Shown here: positions 46,053-54,144 of the stretch, in pieces | Numbering within the stretch: position 1 is the first letter of the stretch | Layout of the letters: every line of letters begins with the position of its first letter | DNA from: Rhodocyclaceae bacterium | GTDB taxonomy: Bacteria > Pseudomonadota > Gammaproteobacteria > Burkholderiales > Rhodocyclaceae | DNA length: 64,000 nucleotides | Reading direction: 5' to 3' | NCBI GenBank assembly: GCA_013791905.1 | Contig: VMSX01000023.1 | Coordinates: 41,072-105,071 of the forward strand | Notes under the pieces: generated by a model | The model's input: the letters and a program-made list of their open reading frames with translations, nothing else | What the model was told of the DNA's origin: nothing | Databases searched by the model: none | Translations under genes and position numbers: made by a program

Positions 46053-46265
46053 CTACGTTCCGGGAGTGCCCGGATTACTATCGGCGCTGGACGGTGTCGC
46101 CTCGGATGAATCCACCGCAGCGCCAGTGTCACCACCATCGGCAGCAGCCTTGCTGGCGAGTTTTTGGCGGCGCTTTTCTTCCTGCTTGCTTTTCTTTGCC
46201 AGATCTCTCTGGCGCTTTTCGAATTGGTAGTTTGGTTTGGCCAAGAAGCCTCCTAAGTTCGCCAC
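46053..46265 (-). CDS. Small basic coiled-coil protein
   Basis: The 70-residue protein MANLGGFLAKPNYQFEKRQRDLAKKSKQ is highly charged, with a basic helix (RQRDLAKKSKQEEKRRQKLA) and a disordered tail. Short proteins with the PNYxFEKRQRDLAKKxKxEEK block are widespread in betaproteobacteria, and their function is unknown. The conserved block sets the strand and frame. Confidence 0.7.
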   Translation of the reverse strand: MANLGGFLAKPNYQFEKRQRDLAKKSKQEEKRRQKLASKAAADGGDTGAAVDSSEATPSSADSNPGTPGT

Positions 46266-46312
46266 AAGGGCTTAATTGATGCGGTAAACATTACGGCAAC
46301 AGTCGGGCTCCG

Positions 46313-46621
46313 CTAGTCGCTGGCGGAGCCGCCATTCTGGCTGCCTTCCCCACTATCCCTGCTGCTGCGCGCTTCCTGCGTGCGGGCTTCGCTCACCGCC
46401 ATGCTGCGACCTGCAAGATCCTTGCCGTTGAGTCCGGCAATGGCGGCTTGTGCCTCGCTGTCGGAACCCATCTCGATGAAGCCGAAACCCTTCGACTTCC
46501 CGGAAGCGTGATCCGTGATGATTTGCGCCGAACCAACAGTGCCAAACGGCGCAAACAGCAGTTCGAGATCAGTCTTGCTGACACTGTAAGCCAGGTTGCT
46601 TACATAAAGCTTTTTACCCAA
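46313..46621 (-). CDS. RNA-binding protein with one RRM domain
   Basis: The 102-residue protein MGKKLYVSNLAYSVSKTDLE has RNP2 (KLYVSNLAYS) and RNP1 (KSKGFGFIEMG) in one RRM, and then a short serine/glycine-rich tail. Such small bacterial RRM proteins bind RNA and are often cold or stress responsive. It is a single gene with a modest upstream gap. Confidence 0.9.
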   Translation of the reverse strand: MGKKLYVSNLAYSVSKTDLELLFAPFGTVGSAQIITDHASGKSKGFGFIEMGSDSEAQAAIAGLNGKDLAGRSMAVSEARTQEARSSRDSGEGSQNGGSASD

Positions 46622-46659
46622 GGGAATTCTCCAAAAGTCAGGGGAGACAGCAAGCTATT

Positions 46660-46905
46660 TTAACTTGAAGCCGCTGCCTTCGTCCCCGATTGCGCCGCCA
46701 ATTGATATTTCTTGAAGACATCGCGGGCGTCCTGATGCGCGCGGTCCAGCGTGCAGATTTTCGGATTGTCGTCATGGCCGCTGAAAAAATTATCTGCCTG
46801 GGCGCGCATCACCATTTGTATCGCCGCTTCCTCTTCGAGGTCGTATTTTTCGGTGATCAGCGTGGTGACTTCGTCGAGGTGCTGCTCATAGGTCATCGGT
46901 TTCAT
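46660..46905 (-). CDS. Small hypothetical acidic protein
   Basis: The 81-residue protein MKPMTYEQHLDEVTTLITEK has an AGGAAA ribosome site before the ATG at 46905. It contains YDLEEEAAIQMVMRAQADNFF and ARDVFKKYQLA, and appears helical. I do not recognise the family. It lies immediately downstream of the cysteine-cluster gene (22 bases) on the same strand. Confidence 0.6.
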   Translation of the reverse strand: MKPMTYEQHLDEVTTLITEKYDLEEEAAIQMVMRAQADNFFSGHDDNPKICTLDRAHQDARDVFKKYQLAAQSGTKAAASS

Positions 46906-46927
46906 GTCATTTCCTGCTCTTGGCGGG

Positions 46928-47230
46928 TCAAAGATTGTATCGCGAGCGTTCTTCAAGACAATCGCTGTCACCCGCCTGATAGTCGCGGCAGATGGTTGGC
47001 CGCTGTGCGTAGATCGTGCAGCGCATGGTGTTCCGATCCAGCGCCGCGCACCAGCCATCAGCCAGTCGGAGCATAATCCATCCGCCCCACCGATCCTCGG
47101 CGGTGTATTTGGCCGGAATGTCATCCTCGCCCATCAGCATGACCTCCAGCCGGCAGCAGCAGGCCGCGCAGTTGGAACATGAAATGTCCGGGTTGTCGGC
47201 GGTGTCGTCCCCTGCGCTCATGTCGAGCAT
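46928..47230 (-). CDS. YkgJ family cysteine cluster protein
   Basis: The 100-residue protein has the pattern ISCSNCAACCCRLEVML, WCAALDRNTMRCTIYAQRP and ICRDYQAGDSDCLE. These match the CxxCxxCC and C-terminal cysteine signature of the YkgJ/UPF0153 Fe- or Zn-binding family. The start is either MLDM at 47230 or MSAG at 47221. Function is unknown. Confidence 0.8.
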   Translation of the reverse strand: MLDMSAGDDTADNPDISCSNCAACCCRLEVMLMGEDDIPAKYTAEDRWGGWIMLRLADGWCAALDRNTMRCTIYAQRPTICRDYQAGDSDCLEERSRYNL

Positions 47231-47250
47231 TGTTGCATGTTGATGGCTGA

Positions 47251-47275
47251 CGCCGTCTAGCCAGCGCCGACTTTT
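47251..47275 (-). repeat. Dispersed 25-bp motif, copy 8
   Basis: This reverse-strand copy, 23 of 25 bases identical to the consensus, lies in the 118-base gap between the divergent YkgJ and LysE genes. Confidence 0.65.
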
Positions 47276-47348
47276 CGTTTTCGATAATCTTGCGCTCCGG
47301 GGGATAATGCGCCGATGCACCGATGCACCTGACCTGACCCACACTGCC

Positions 47349-47993
47349 ATGATCTTCGACCTGACCACTGCCCAACTGGGCGGCTTTCTGCTGGCCGCGC
47401 TGCTCATCACCCTGGCGCCGGGGCCGGACAACCTGGGCGTGCTGAGCCTCGGCGTGTCGCGCGGCCGGCGCGCCGGCATCGGCTTCGGCCTGGGCTGTGC
47501 GCTCGGCTGCTTCACGCATACGCTCTGGGCCACGCTGGGCATTTCGGCAATTCTCGCCGCCTCCGCAACGGCCTTCACCCTGCTCAAACTCGCCGGCGCC
47601 GCCTACCTGTGCTGGCTGGGCTGGCAGGCGCTGAAAAGCTCGGGCGCGAAGTTCCAACCCGCCGCCGCCCAGGTTGCCGACACGACCGCCTTCGCCGTCT
47701 ATCTGCGCCGCGGCTTCATCGCCAACGCCATCAACCCGAAGGTGGCACTGTTCTTCCTCGCCTTCCTGCCCCAGTTCGTCACCGCCGCCAGCCCGCATGC
47801 CATCGGCCAGTCGGCCTTGCTGGGCCTGGTGTTCGCCCTGCAGACCACGCTGGTATTCGGCCTGCTTGGCTACTTCGCCGGCATGATCGGCGGCTGGTTG
47901 CAACGCCGCGCCAGCTTTGGTCGCCGCCTCGACCAGGCCACCGGCGTGCTGTTCATCGGCCTCGGCCTGCGGCTGGCCGCGGAGTCGCGCTGA
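47349..47993 (+). CDS. LysE family amino-acid exporter
   Basis: The 214-residue membrane protein MIFDLTTAQLGGFLLAALLITLAPGPDNLGV has the N-terminal PGPD motif and about six helices, with FIANAINPKVALFFLAFLPQFV typical of LysE/RhtB exporters. The substrate is unknown. The ATG at 47349 fits the family N-terminus. Its stop overlaps the next start (TGATG). Confidence 0.88.
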   Translation: MIFDLTTAQLGGFLLAALLITLAPGPDNLGVLSLGVSRGRRAGIGFGLGCALGCFTHTLWATLGISAILAASATAFTLLKLAGAAYLCWLGWQALKSSGAKFQPAAAQVADTTAFAVYLRRGFIANAINPKVALFFLAFLPQFVTAASPHAIGQSALLGLVFALQTTLVFGLLGYFAGMIGGWLQRRASFGRRLDQATGVLFIGLGLRLAAESR

Positions 47994-48412
47994 TGAAACA
48001 GGCGACCACCAAATTCGAAGTCCACAGCAGCGGGCGCGGGCTGTTCGAGATCACCTCGGAACTGCGTGACTTCCAGCGCCAGAGCGGCATCCGCAGCGGC
48101 CTGTTGACGGTGTTCTGCCGTCACACCTCGGCCTCGCTGCTGATCCAGGAAAACGCCGACCCCGATGTGCGCCACGACCTTGAAGCGTTTTTTTCACGCT
48201 TGTCGCCGGATGGCCAACCGGGCTGGCGGCACAACAACGAAGGGCCGGACGACATGTCGGGCCATATCCGCACTGCCTTGACGCAGACCTCCGTCGGCAT
48301 TCCGGTGGTCGATGGCGAACTGGTGCTCGGTACCTGGCAGGGCGTCTTCCTTTGGGAACATCGCACCCGCGCGCACCGGCGCGAGGTGGTGCTGCATCTG
48401 AGCGGCGAATAA
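47993..48412 (+). CDS. yjbQ: YjbQ family protein (secondary thiamine-phosphate synthase fold)
   Basis: The 139-residue protein contains GLLTVFCRHTSASLLIQENAD, GPDDMSGHIRTALT and GVFLWEHRTRAHRREV, the standard UPF0047/YjbQ blocks. Homologues have weak thiamine phosphate synthase activity in vitro; the physiological role is uncertain. It overlaps both neighbours by one base (TGATG and TAATG), so it belongs to a lysE-yjbQ-amidotransferase operon. Confidence 0.9.
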   Translation: MKQATTKFEVHSSGRGLFEITSELRDFQRQSGIRSGLLTVFCRHTSASLLIQENADPDVRHDLEAFFSRLSPDGQPGWRHNNEGPDDMSGHIRTALTQTSVGIPVVDGELVLGTWQGVFLWEHRTRAHRREVVLHLSGE

Positions 48413-50193
48413 TGTGCGGCATCGCCGGTGAGCTGCGCTTCGACGGTGCGCCGCCCGACCGGGCCGCCGTCGAACGCATGAGCGCGCGGCTGGCGCGCCG
48501 CGGACCGGATGCTGACGGCTACTGGCAGGCCGGCGCGGTGGCCTTCGCCCACCGGCGGCTGGCAATCATCGACCTGACCGACCACTCGCGCCAGCCAATG
48601 GTGGATGCCGACACCGGACTGGCGCTGGTCTTCAACGGCACCATCTACAACTACCCGGAATTACGCACCACCCTGATCGACCTTGGCCATGCCTTCCATT
48701 CGGACGGCGATACCGAAGTCGTCCTGCGCGCCTACGCGCAGTGGGGGGAGGCCTGCGTCGACCGGCTGCACGGCATGTTCGCCTTCGCCATCTGGGACAG
48801 CAAGCGCCAGCAACTCTTCCTGGCGCGCGACCGGCTCGGCATCAAGCCGCTCTACTTCGCGCGCAGTGAAAAATTCTTTCGCTTCGCCTCCAACCCGCAG
48901 GCACTGCTGGCGGCGGGCGGGGTCGACACGAGCTTGGATTCAGTAGCGCTGCACCACCAGTTCAGCCTGCACAGCGTCGTGCCGGCGCCGTTCACCATCC
49001 TCAAGGGCATCCGCAAGCTGGAGCAAGGCACGACGCTGACGCTCGACGCCGCCGGTCGCACCACGGAAAAACGCTACTGGACGCTGCATGCGCAGCGGCC
49101 GGCACGGCAAATGGACGAAACGCAATGGACGGAAGCGATCCATGCGGCGTTGCGTACCGCCGTGAAGAAACGCAGCGAGATTGCCGACGTCAAGGTCGGC
49201 GTGCTGCTCTCCGGCGGGCTGGACTCCTCGCTACTGGTGGCGCTGCTCGCCGAACTGGGCGTCAGCGACCTGATGACCTTCTCGGTCGGCTTCGAGGATC
49301 ATCCCGAGGAGAAGGGCAACGAATTCGAATATTCGGATGCGGTCGCCGATTACTTCGGCACGCGCCACCACCAGTATGCGATCCCCAACGCCGAGGTGCT
49401 GAAGCGCCTGCCCGAGGCGGTCGACTGCATGGCCGAACCGATGGTCAGCCAGGACGTCGTCTCGTTTTACCTGCTCGCGGAGCAGGTGGCGCAGACGGTG
49501 AAAGTGGTGCAGAGCGGCCAAGGCGCCGACGAGGTGTTTGCCGGCTACTCGTGGCACTCGAAGATGGCGGCGGAATCCGGGCCGGCCATCGAGCGCCTGC
49601 GCCGCCATTACCTCGACCGCGACCATGCCGAATTCGCGCAGATGATCGCGGCGACGCACCAGGTCGGCGACGTCACCTCCGAGCTGCTGGCCGCCAAGTT
49701 TGCCGAACCCTTCGCCGACGAATTCATCGACCAGTTGCTGCGCGCCGAGGCGACGCTGCTGGTCACCGACGACCCCGTCAAGCGCGTCGACAACATGACC
49801 ATGGCCTGGGGGCTGGAAGCGCGCGTGCCCTTCCTCGACCATCACCTCGTCGAGCTCGCCGCGCAGATGCCGCCGGAGCTGAAGCTCGGTTCGGGCGGCA
49901 AGCACGTCCTCAAGAAGATTGCGCGCGGCCTGTTGCCCGCGGCGGTGATCGACCGGCCGAAAGGCTACTTCCCGATGCCCGCGCTCAAATTCGTGCGCGG
50001 CGAGTTCCTCGAATTCATGCGCGCCATCCTCGATTCGCAGGCCTGCCGACAGCGCGGCATCTACCAGCGCGCCTACGTCGAGAAACTGCTCGCCGCGCCG
50101 GAAAAACACCTGACGCGCATCCAGGGCAGCAAGCTCTGGCACCTGGCGCTGCTGGAGTTCTGGCTGCAGCGGAATGTTGATGGCACGCAATAA
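48412..50193 (+). CDS. N-acetylglutaminylglutamine amidotransferase-type asparagine synthase
   Basis: The 593-residue class II glutamine amidotransferase starts MCGIAGELRFDG, exposing the catalytic Cys2; the in-frame start 20 codons upstream would bury it. It has LARRGPDADG, NGTIYNYPELR, GDTEVVLRAY and the synthetase P-loop GVLLSGGLDSSLLVALL. GGVDTSLDSVALHHQFSLHSVVPAPFTIL resembles NAGGN amidotransferases, which finish the osmolyte N-acetylglutaminylglutamine amide. The usual partner, an NAGGN synthetase, is not in this window, so the substrate is open. A dispersed motif copy begins within its stop codon. Confidence 0.78.
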   Translation: MCGIAGELRFDGAPPDRAAVERMSARLARRGPDADGYWQAGAVAFAHRRLAIIDLTDHSRQPMVDADTGLALVFNGTIYNYPELRTTLIDLGHAFHSDGDTEVVLRAYAQWGEACVDRLHGMFAFAIWDSKRQQLFLARDRLGIKPLYFARSEKFFRFASNPQALLAAGGVDTSLDSVALHHQFSLHSVVPAPFTILKGIRKLEQGTTLTLDAAGRTTEKRYWTLHAQRPARQMDETQWTEAIHAALRTAVKKRSEIADVKVGVLLSGGLDSSLLVALLAELGVSDLMTFSVGFEDHPEEKGNEFEYSDAVADYFGTRHHQYAIPNAEVLKRLPEAVDCMAEPMVSQDVVSFYLLAEQVAQTVKVVQSGQGADEVFAGYSWHSKMAAESGPAIERLRRHYLDRDHAEFAQMIAATHQVGDVTSELLAAKFAEPFADEFIDQLLRAEATLLVTDDPVKRVDNMTMAWGLEARVPFLDHHLVELAAQMPPELKLGSGGKHVLKKIARGLLPAAVIDRPKGYFPMPALKFVRGEFLEFMRAILDSQACRQRGIYQRAYVEKLLAAPEKHLTRIQGSKLWHLALLEFWLQRNVDGTQ

Positions 50194-50216
50194 AAGTCGG
50201 CGCTGGCAGAACGGCG
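50192..50216 (+). repeat. Dispersed 25-bp motif, copy 9
   Basis: This copy, 24 of 25 bases identical to the consensus, begins inside the amidotransferase stop codon TAA, mirroring copy 4 after patB. Confidence 0.65.
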
Positions 50217-50251
50217 CTGCCGCGCAAGTGGCAGACTGAAGCTCACGCTGA

Positions 50252-51403
50252 ATGGAACTGGTCGATCCGCGCACATTTCTGCTGGTTGCCAACCTGCTCG
50301 GCATGCTCTGCGCGCTGGTGCTGTGGGTGCAGGCGCGCAGTTTCCCCGACGACATCGCAGGCCTGCGCGACTGGGCGCTCGCCGTGGTGCTGATCGGCTG
50401 CGCCTCGGGGCTGGCTTCCTTCCGCGGCGTCCTGCACGACGGCATTGCCATCGTGCTCGCCAGCGGCATGCTGCTGTTCGGCCAGTTGCTGCTGATCATC
50501 GGGCTGCAGCGGTTTTCCGGGCGGCAACCGGTGTGGCGGCCGACCGTCGATCTGATCGGCGCAGTGCTGCTGCTGATCGTCTGGCTTACCTTCGGCGCCT
50601 ACAATTATCCGGCGCGCATCTTCATCATGGCGCTGGCGCATGTCGGCTTGTTTGCCTATGGCGCGCTGCTCGCCTGGCGGGTAACGCCGGCCGGCTTCGG
50701 CAGCCGTTTTCTCACGGTGGTCTTTCTGCTTGGAGTGGCCGTGGCCGCCTGGCGGCTCGCCACGCTGTCGCTGGCGACCGGGGCTGCCGATGCCGTGTTC
50801 GATCGCAACCTGATCCAGCAGATCTACCTCGGCATGTTTTCGCTGGGGGTGCTCGGCCTCTCGATCGGCTTCATCCTGCTGGCCAACGAGCGCCTGCGCG
50901 TCGAGCTCGAATTCATGGCGACGCGCGACCCGATGACCGGCGCCTTCAACCGCCGCGCCTTCTTCAGCCAGGCCGCCGTCGAGTGGGCGCGCCGCGCGCG
51001 CTCCGACCGGCCCCTGGCGGTGATCACCGCGGACATCGATTTCTTCAAGAAGGTCAACGACAAATACGGCCACCATACCGGCGACCTGGTGATCAAGGAT
51101 TTCGCCCGGCGCGCCGCCCAGTTGCTGCGCCTGCCGGACATCCTCGCGCGCTTCGGCGGCGAGGAGTTCGTCATCCTGCTGCCCGACACCGGCCTCGCCG
51201 AGGCCGCCAGCGTCGCCGAACGCATCCGCAAGGAAATTGAGGCGCGCCCCGACAAGAAGCTGCCGCGCTACACGGTGAGCCTCGGCGTCGCGGTCACCCA
51301 GGGCAAGGCTGGCCAGCCTGCCGACATCGAGGCGCTGATCGCCGTGGCCGACGCGGCGCTCTACCGCGCCAAACAGGGCGGCCGCAACCGCGTGGTTGCC
51401 TGA
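50252..51403 (+). CDS. Membrane-bound GGDEF diguanylate cyclase
   Basis: The 383-residue protein has an N-terminal half of about six to seven hydrophobic helices (FLLVANLLGMLCALVLWVQ, ALAVVLIGCASGLASF, IVLASGMLLFGQLLLIIGL and others). The C-terminal GGDEF domain reads DPMTGAFNRRAF, DIDFFKKVNDKYGHHTGD, ARFGGEEFVILLPDTG. RLPD before GGEEF fits the I-site. It should synthesise cyclic di-GMP in response to a membrane signal. It is a single gene after a 58-base gap. Confidence 0.92.
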   Translation: MELVDPRTFLLVANLLGMLCALVLWVQARSFPDDIAGLRDWALAVVLIGCASGLASFRGVLHDGIAIVLASGMLLFGQLLLIIGLQRFSGRQPVWRPTVDLIGAVLLLIVWLTFGAYNYPARIFIMALAHVGLFAYGALLAWRVTPAGFGSRFLTVVFLLGVAVAAWRLATLSLATGAADAVFDRNLIQQIYLGMFSLGVLGLSIGFILLANERLRVELEFMATRDPMTGAFNRRAFFSQAAVEWARRARSDRPLAVITADIDFFKKVNDKYGHHTGDLVIKDFARRAAQLLRLPDILARFGGEEFVILLPDTGLAEAASVAERIRKEIEARPDKKLPRYTVSLGVAVTQGKAGQPADIEALIAVADAALYRAKQGGRNRVVA

Positions 51404-51474
51404 CAGGTAACCGGGGCGGGGCCGGCAGCCGCACTGATAAAATCCGCTGCCAACCACTTAGCAGCAGTCATCCC

Positions 51475-51507
51475 ATGACCAAAAAAATTATTCATCCGGA
51501 AAATAAT
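51475..51507 (+). pseudogene. Possible 5' remnant of a ridA gene at the IS edge
   Basis: The codons MTKKIIHPEN follow a plausible leader and match the usual start of RidA-type enamine deaminases. After about ten codons the sequence turns into the flank of the insertion element (starting GGGGTCACCC). No continuation of ridA is visible on the other side of the element. The stretch is too short for certainty. Confidence 0.3.
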
Positions 51508-51550
51508 AGGGGTCACCCATTAGCCGGCACGTGTCAAGTGAGCAAACGAA

Positions 51551-51921
51551 TCCATGGCGGCGCCCGCCGCCGATTTCCAAACATTCCAACACCCGCTTGC
51601 AGTTGCCGATCACGCCCGTTTCTTCAAATCATGGCTGCGACGAATCGCGCCAGTCACCCATCAGGATCAAGCGAGCGGCGCTGAATCCACCTGTCGCCCT
51701 GGCGGCTTCGCCGCCCCAGAAAAACGTTGGTGCCGCAACGTGTCCAATGGGTTCATCACAGACCCGTGGCTGCCGGTTTCCCCGGCGCCAATCCCTTGTT
51801 GGCTCGCGTTGCGGGCGATCCGCTGTTACTGCAAATCGGTGACGGCGGCACGACATCCCATTCAGACCAAATGGCTGTTGCTCCAGACCCCAAATCCGGG
51901 CTTGCCGGTCGCCGTCGTGAC
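51551..51921 (-). ncRNA. Candidate bridge-RNA region of the IS110-type element
   Basis: This 371-base segment follows the transposase stop, has no convincing coding frame and contains several short GC hairpins. IS110-family recombinases use a structured non-coding RNA from the element end; the assignment here rests on position only. Confidence 0.35.
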
Positions 51922-52935
51922 TCATACGAAGCAGCGCGTCACGTCAAAGGGTTTGCGCTCCTTCAGAATGTGGAAGCATGCTCGCGACAGCTTGTGCGCC
52001 AGCGCCTTGATCGCCACCACGTTGTTCGTCTTCGCCTTCTTCCGTTCGTAGAAGCGCTTCGCCTCGGCGCAGTAGCGCAACGCGAAGTTGGCCGCCTCGA
52101 CGAAGGCCCAGGCCAGATACTTGTTGCCGTTCTTGGTGTTCCCTGCCCCTTTCTTCTTGCCGTTGCTGGTGCGCACACTGTCGACGCAGCGCGCGTAGGA
52201 GGCGAAGTTGCCAGCGGCGGCGAAGCGGTCGATCGGCCCCGCTTCCAGCAGGATCGTGGTCGCCAGCACTTTGCCAATGCCCGGTACGCTGGTGAGGAGC
52301 GCGTACTCCGCTCGCCCCCCGACCTTTTCCTGAAGACGCTTTTCAAGCAGATCGATCTGCGCGCCGAGCGTCTGAATGACCGCGACATTGGCTTTAACCG
52401 CCCACGCTACCTCCTCGGGAAAGCCCATTTGATCAACAGTTTCGGCGGACAGCCGCTTGACCTGATTGCTGCTGATCCGTGCGCCCCGTTGACGCGCCGT
52501 GATGTTCTCGACGGCGAGGATCTGCGCAGTGCGACTGCGTACCAACTGCATCCGCTTGCGCGCGAGGTCGCGCACGGCGCGTTGTTCCGGCGGCAGGATG
52601 GTCCCGGTTGGCAATATCCCCAACCGCAGCAGGTGGGCAAGGTAACGCGCATCGGTCTCGTCCCCGCTGTGCTTGAGCCCTTCGTATTTCTTGATCGCCG
52701 TAGCGTTGGCCAGATGCACCTTGAAGCCGGCCGCTTGCAGACCATCGACCAGCCAGTACCAGTTGAAGGTCGATTCGACCACCACACCAACCAGATCCTC
52801 TTGCCAGGGCTTCAGCAATCCGAGTATCTTCGCCAGATCATTGGGCAGACGCTTCTCCGCGACGACCCGGTCTTCTTCGTCCGTCACCGTCACCACGCTG
52901 TTGTTCGAATGCAGGTCAATTCCGCTATATTTCAT
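51922..52935 (-). CDS. IS110 family transposase (DEDD recombinase)
   Basis: The 337-residue protein MKYSGIDLHSNNSVVTVTDEED has the N-terminal RuvC-like DEDD domain (YSGIDLHSN; GVVVESTFNWYWLVDGL; KHSGDETDARYLAHLLR). The C-terminal transposase_20 domain reads LLTSVPGIGKVLATTILLEAG and FAAAGNFASYARCVDSVRTSNGKKKG, with the catalytic Ser. Length is normal and the frame is intact, so it may be active. The ATG at 52935 is the family-typical start. Confidence 0.93.
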   Translation of the reverse strand: MKYSGIDLHSNNSVVTVTDEEDRVVAEKRLPNDLAKILGLLKPWQEDLVGVVVESTFNWYWLVDGLQAAGFKVHLANATAIKKYEGLKHSGDETDARYLAHLLRLGILPTGTILPPEQRAVRDLARKRMQLVRSRTAQILAVENITARQRGARISSNQVKRLSAETVDQMGFPEEVAWAVKANVAVIQTLGAQIDLLEKRLQEKVGGRAEYALLTSVPGIGKVLATTILLEAGPIDRFAAAGNFASYARCVDSVRTSNGKKKGAGNTKNGNKYLAWAFVEAANFALRYCAEAKRFYERKKAKTNNVVAIKALAHKLSRACFHILKERKPFDVTRCFV

Positions 52936-53076
52936 CTCCGGCCTCCCTCGGTTATCGCAAGTTCGCAAACTCACTTTAACCCCACCGCCACCGCGGCGGC
53001 GGGAGGCCGGCTAGATGATTTTCAGACTGAGCTAGCCCGACAGCGTCTTTGGCATAGCGCACAGTACCGGAATGAA

Positions 53077-53799
53077 TCAGCGGCCGGTCTTCACCCAGGC
53101 TGCATAGCGGGCCTTGTTCTCTTCGTTCGCCGGATAAAGGCCAGGCAGGGGAACGCCAGCCGCAACCTGTGACACGATCCAGCCTTCGAGGCGCTCCTGC
53201 TCGACCGCAACGGAAACTACCTCTTCTGCCAGATCGGCGGGAATCAGCACGGCACCATCTGCGTCGACAACAATGATGTCGTTGGGAAGTACGGCGACGC
53301 CGCCGCAACCGATCGGCTGTTGCCAGTCAACAAAAGTCAGACCGGCGACTGATGGCGGCGCAGCCACACCGGCACACCATACGGGAAAGTCAGTACCCAG
53401 GACGCCTGCCTTGTCGCGGATGACGCCGTCGGTAACCAGTCCCGCGACCCCACGCACCTTCATGCGGGAGCATAAGATGTCGCCAAAAATGCCCGCGTCG
53501 GTGATCCCCATGGCATCGACAACGGCGATACAACCGCTCGGCATGGCCTCGATGGCGGCTCGAGTAGATATCGGTGAAGCCCACGAGGCAGGCGTAGCCA
53601 AGTCTTCACGGGCTGGCACAAACCGCAGCGTGAAGGCGCGCCCAACGAGGCGCGGTTGCCCGTCCTTGAGTGGCATTGCGCCACGGATCCAGATGTTGCG
53701 TAAGCCCTTCTTGAGCAGAACGGTCGTCAGCGTGGCGGTGGTGACGCCAGACAGTTGATGTGCCAGTTTGGGGTCGAGTGGTAGGGAGTCGATGGTCAT
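53077..53799 (-). CDS. RraA-like protein (HMG/CHA aldolase family)
   Basis: The 240-residue protein MTIDSLPLDPKLAHQLSGVTT has GCIAVVDAMGITDAGIFGDILCSRMKVRG, GLVTDGVIRDKAG and NDIIVVDADGAVLIP, the conserved core of the RraA/4-hydroxy-4-methyl-2-oxoglutarate aldolase superfamily. The DGVIRD region carries the Arg-Asp residues of the aldolase site. Members are either RNase E regulators or aldolases/decarboxylases. The length of 240 fits the longer, enzyme-like subgroup. It lies just beyond the IS110 element, with no partner gene. Confidence 0.8.
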   Translation of the reverse strand: MTIDSLPLDPKLAHQLSGVTTATLTTVLLKKGLRNIWIRGAMPLKDGQPRLVGRAFTLRFVPAREDLATPASWASPISTRAAIEAMPSGCIAVVDAMGITDAGIFGDILCSRMKVRGVAGLVTDGVIRDKAGVLGTDFPVWCAGVAAPPSVAGLTFVDWQQPIGCGGVAVLPNDIIVVDADGAVLIPADLAEEVVSVAVEQERLEGWIVSQVAAGVPLPGLYPANEENKARYAAWVKTGR

Positions 53800-54144
53800 G
53801 GGCGTTTCCTTTCATGTGCTCCAGCACAGGTGCGACAGATCACCACTGTCGTCGTGGATGACCGAAGCTGACCAGCCGGGAGTTTCTGTACCAGAAGGTA
53901 TGGGAGTTTAGCCGCATGGCTGGGCAGCTTCCAGTGATGTAAGGGGTGTTTTGTCAGGTGTACTGACCAGTACCCCTTCAGCGCTGCCGAGCGGCCACTC
54001 AGGCTTCAAGTTGAAGGTCCGCAAAGGGTTGCGGAGACGAGCTCGTCCCTTGTCAGCGCCCCGTGGCTTGCCCGGGCGAAAACGCGTTGCCGCCAGCGGC
54101 GTTGTTACAATCACCCCCCCGCCATTTATCCCCAGTTGCCGCGC
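53800..54144. other. 345-base gap between divergent rraA-like and miaB genes
   Basis: No credible gene is seen. The gap should hold promoters for both flanking genes. One clear stem-loop is present at 53941-53978 (AAGGGGT/ACCCCTT, with inner GTCA/TGAC), whose role is unknown. A run of seven C at 54113-54119 precedes miaB. Confidence 0.5.

Larger units (their letters stand above)
51530..52985 (-). mobile_element. IS110-family insertion sequence (IS1111-like layout)
   Basis: A single transposase gene is flanked by imperfect inverted repeats at 51534-51550 and 52962-52978 (12 of 17 bases, core AAGTGAG and CGAA). The repeat on the transposase 5' side is about 27 bases from the start codon. The other side carries about 370 non-coding bases (51551-51921) with short hairpins (GGCGGC/GCCGCC pairs at about 51556 and 51703). 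In IS1111-type members the guide (bridge) RNA is encoded in this downstream segment, so it is the place to expect it. Exact ends are uncertain. Confidence 0.6.

Noticed and set aside
46078..46100. Possible eleventh copy of the dispersed motif (ATCGGCGCTGGACGG)
   Set aside because: It lacks the AAAAGTC arm and the spacing is wrong; probably chance similarity.
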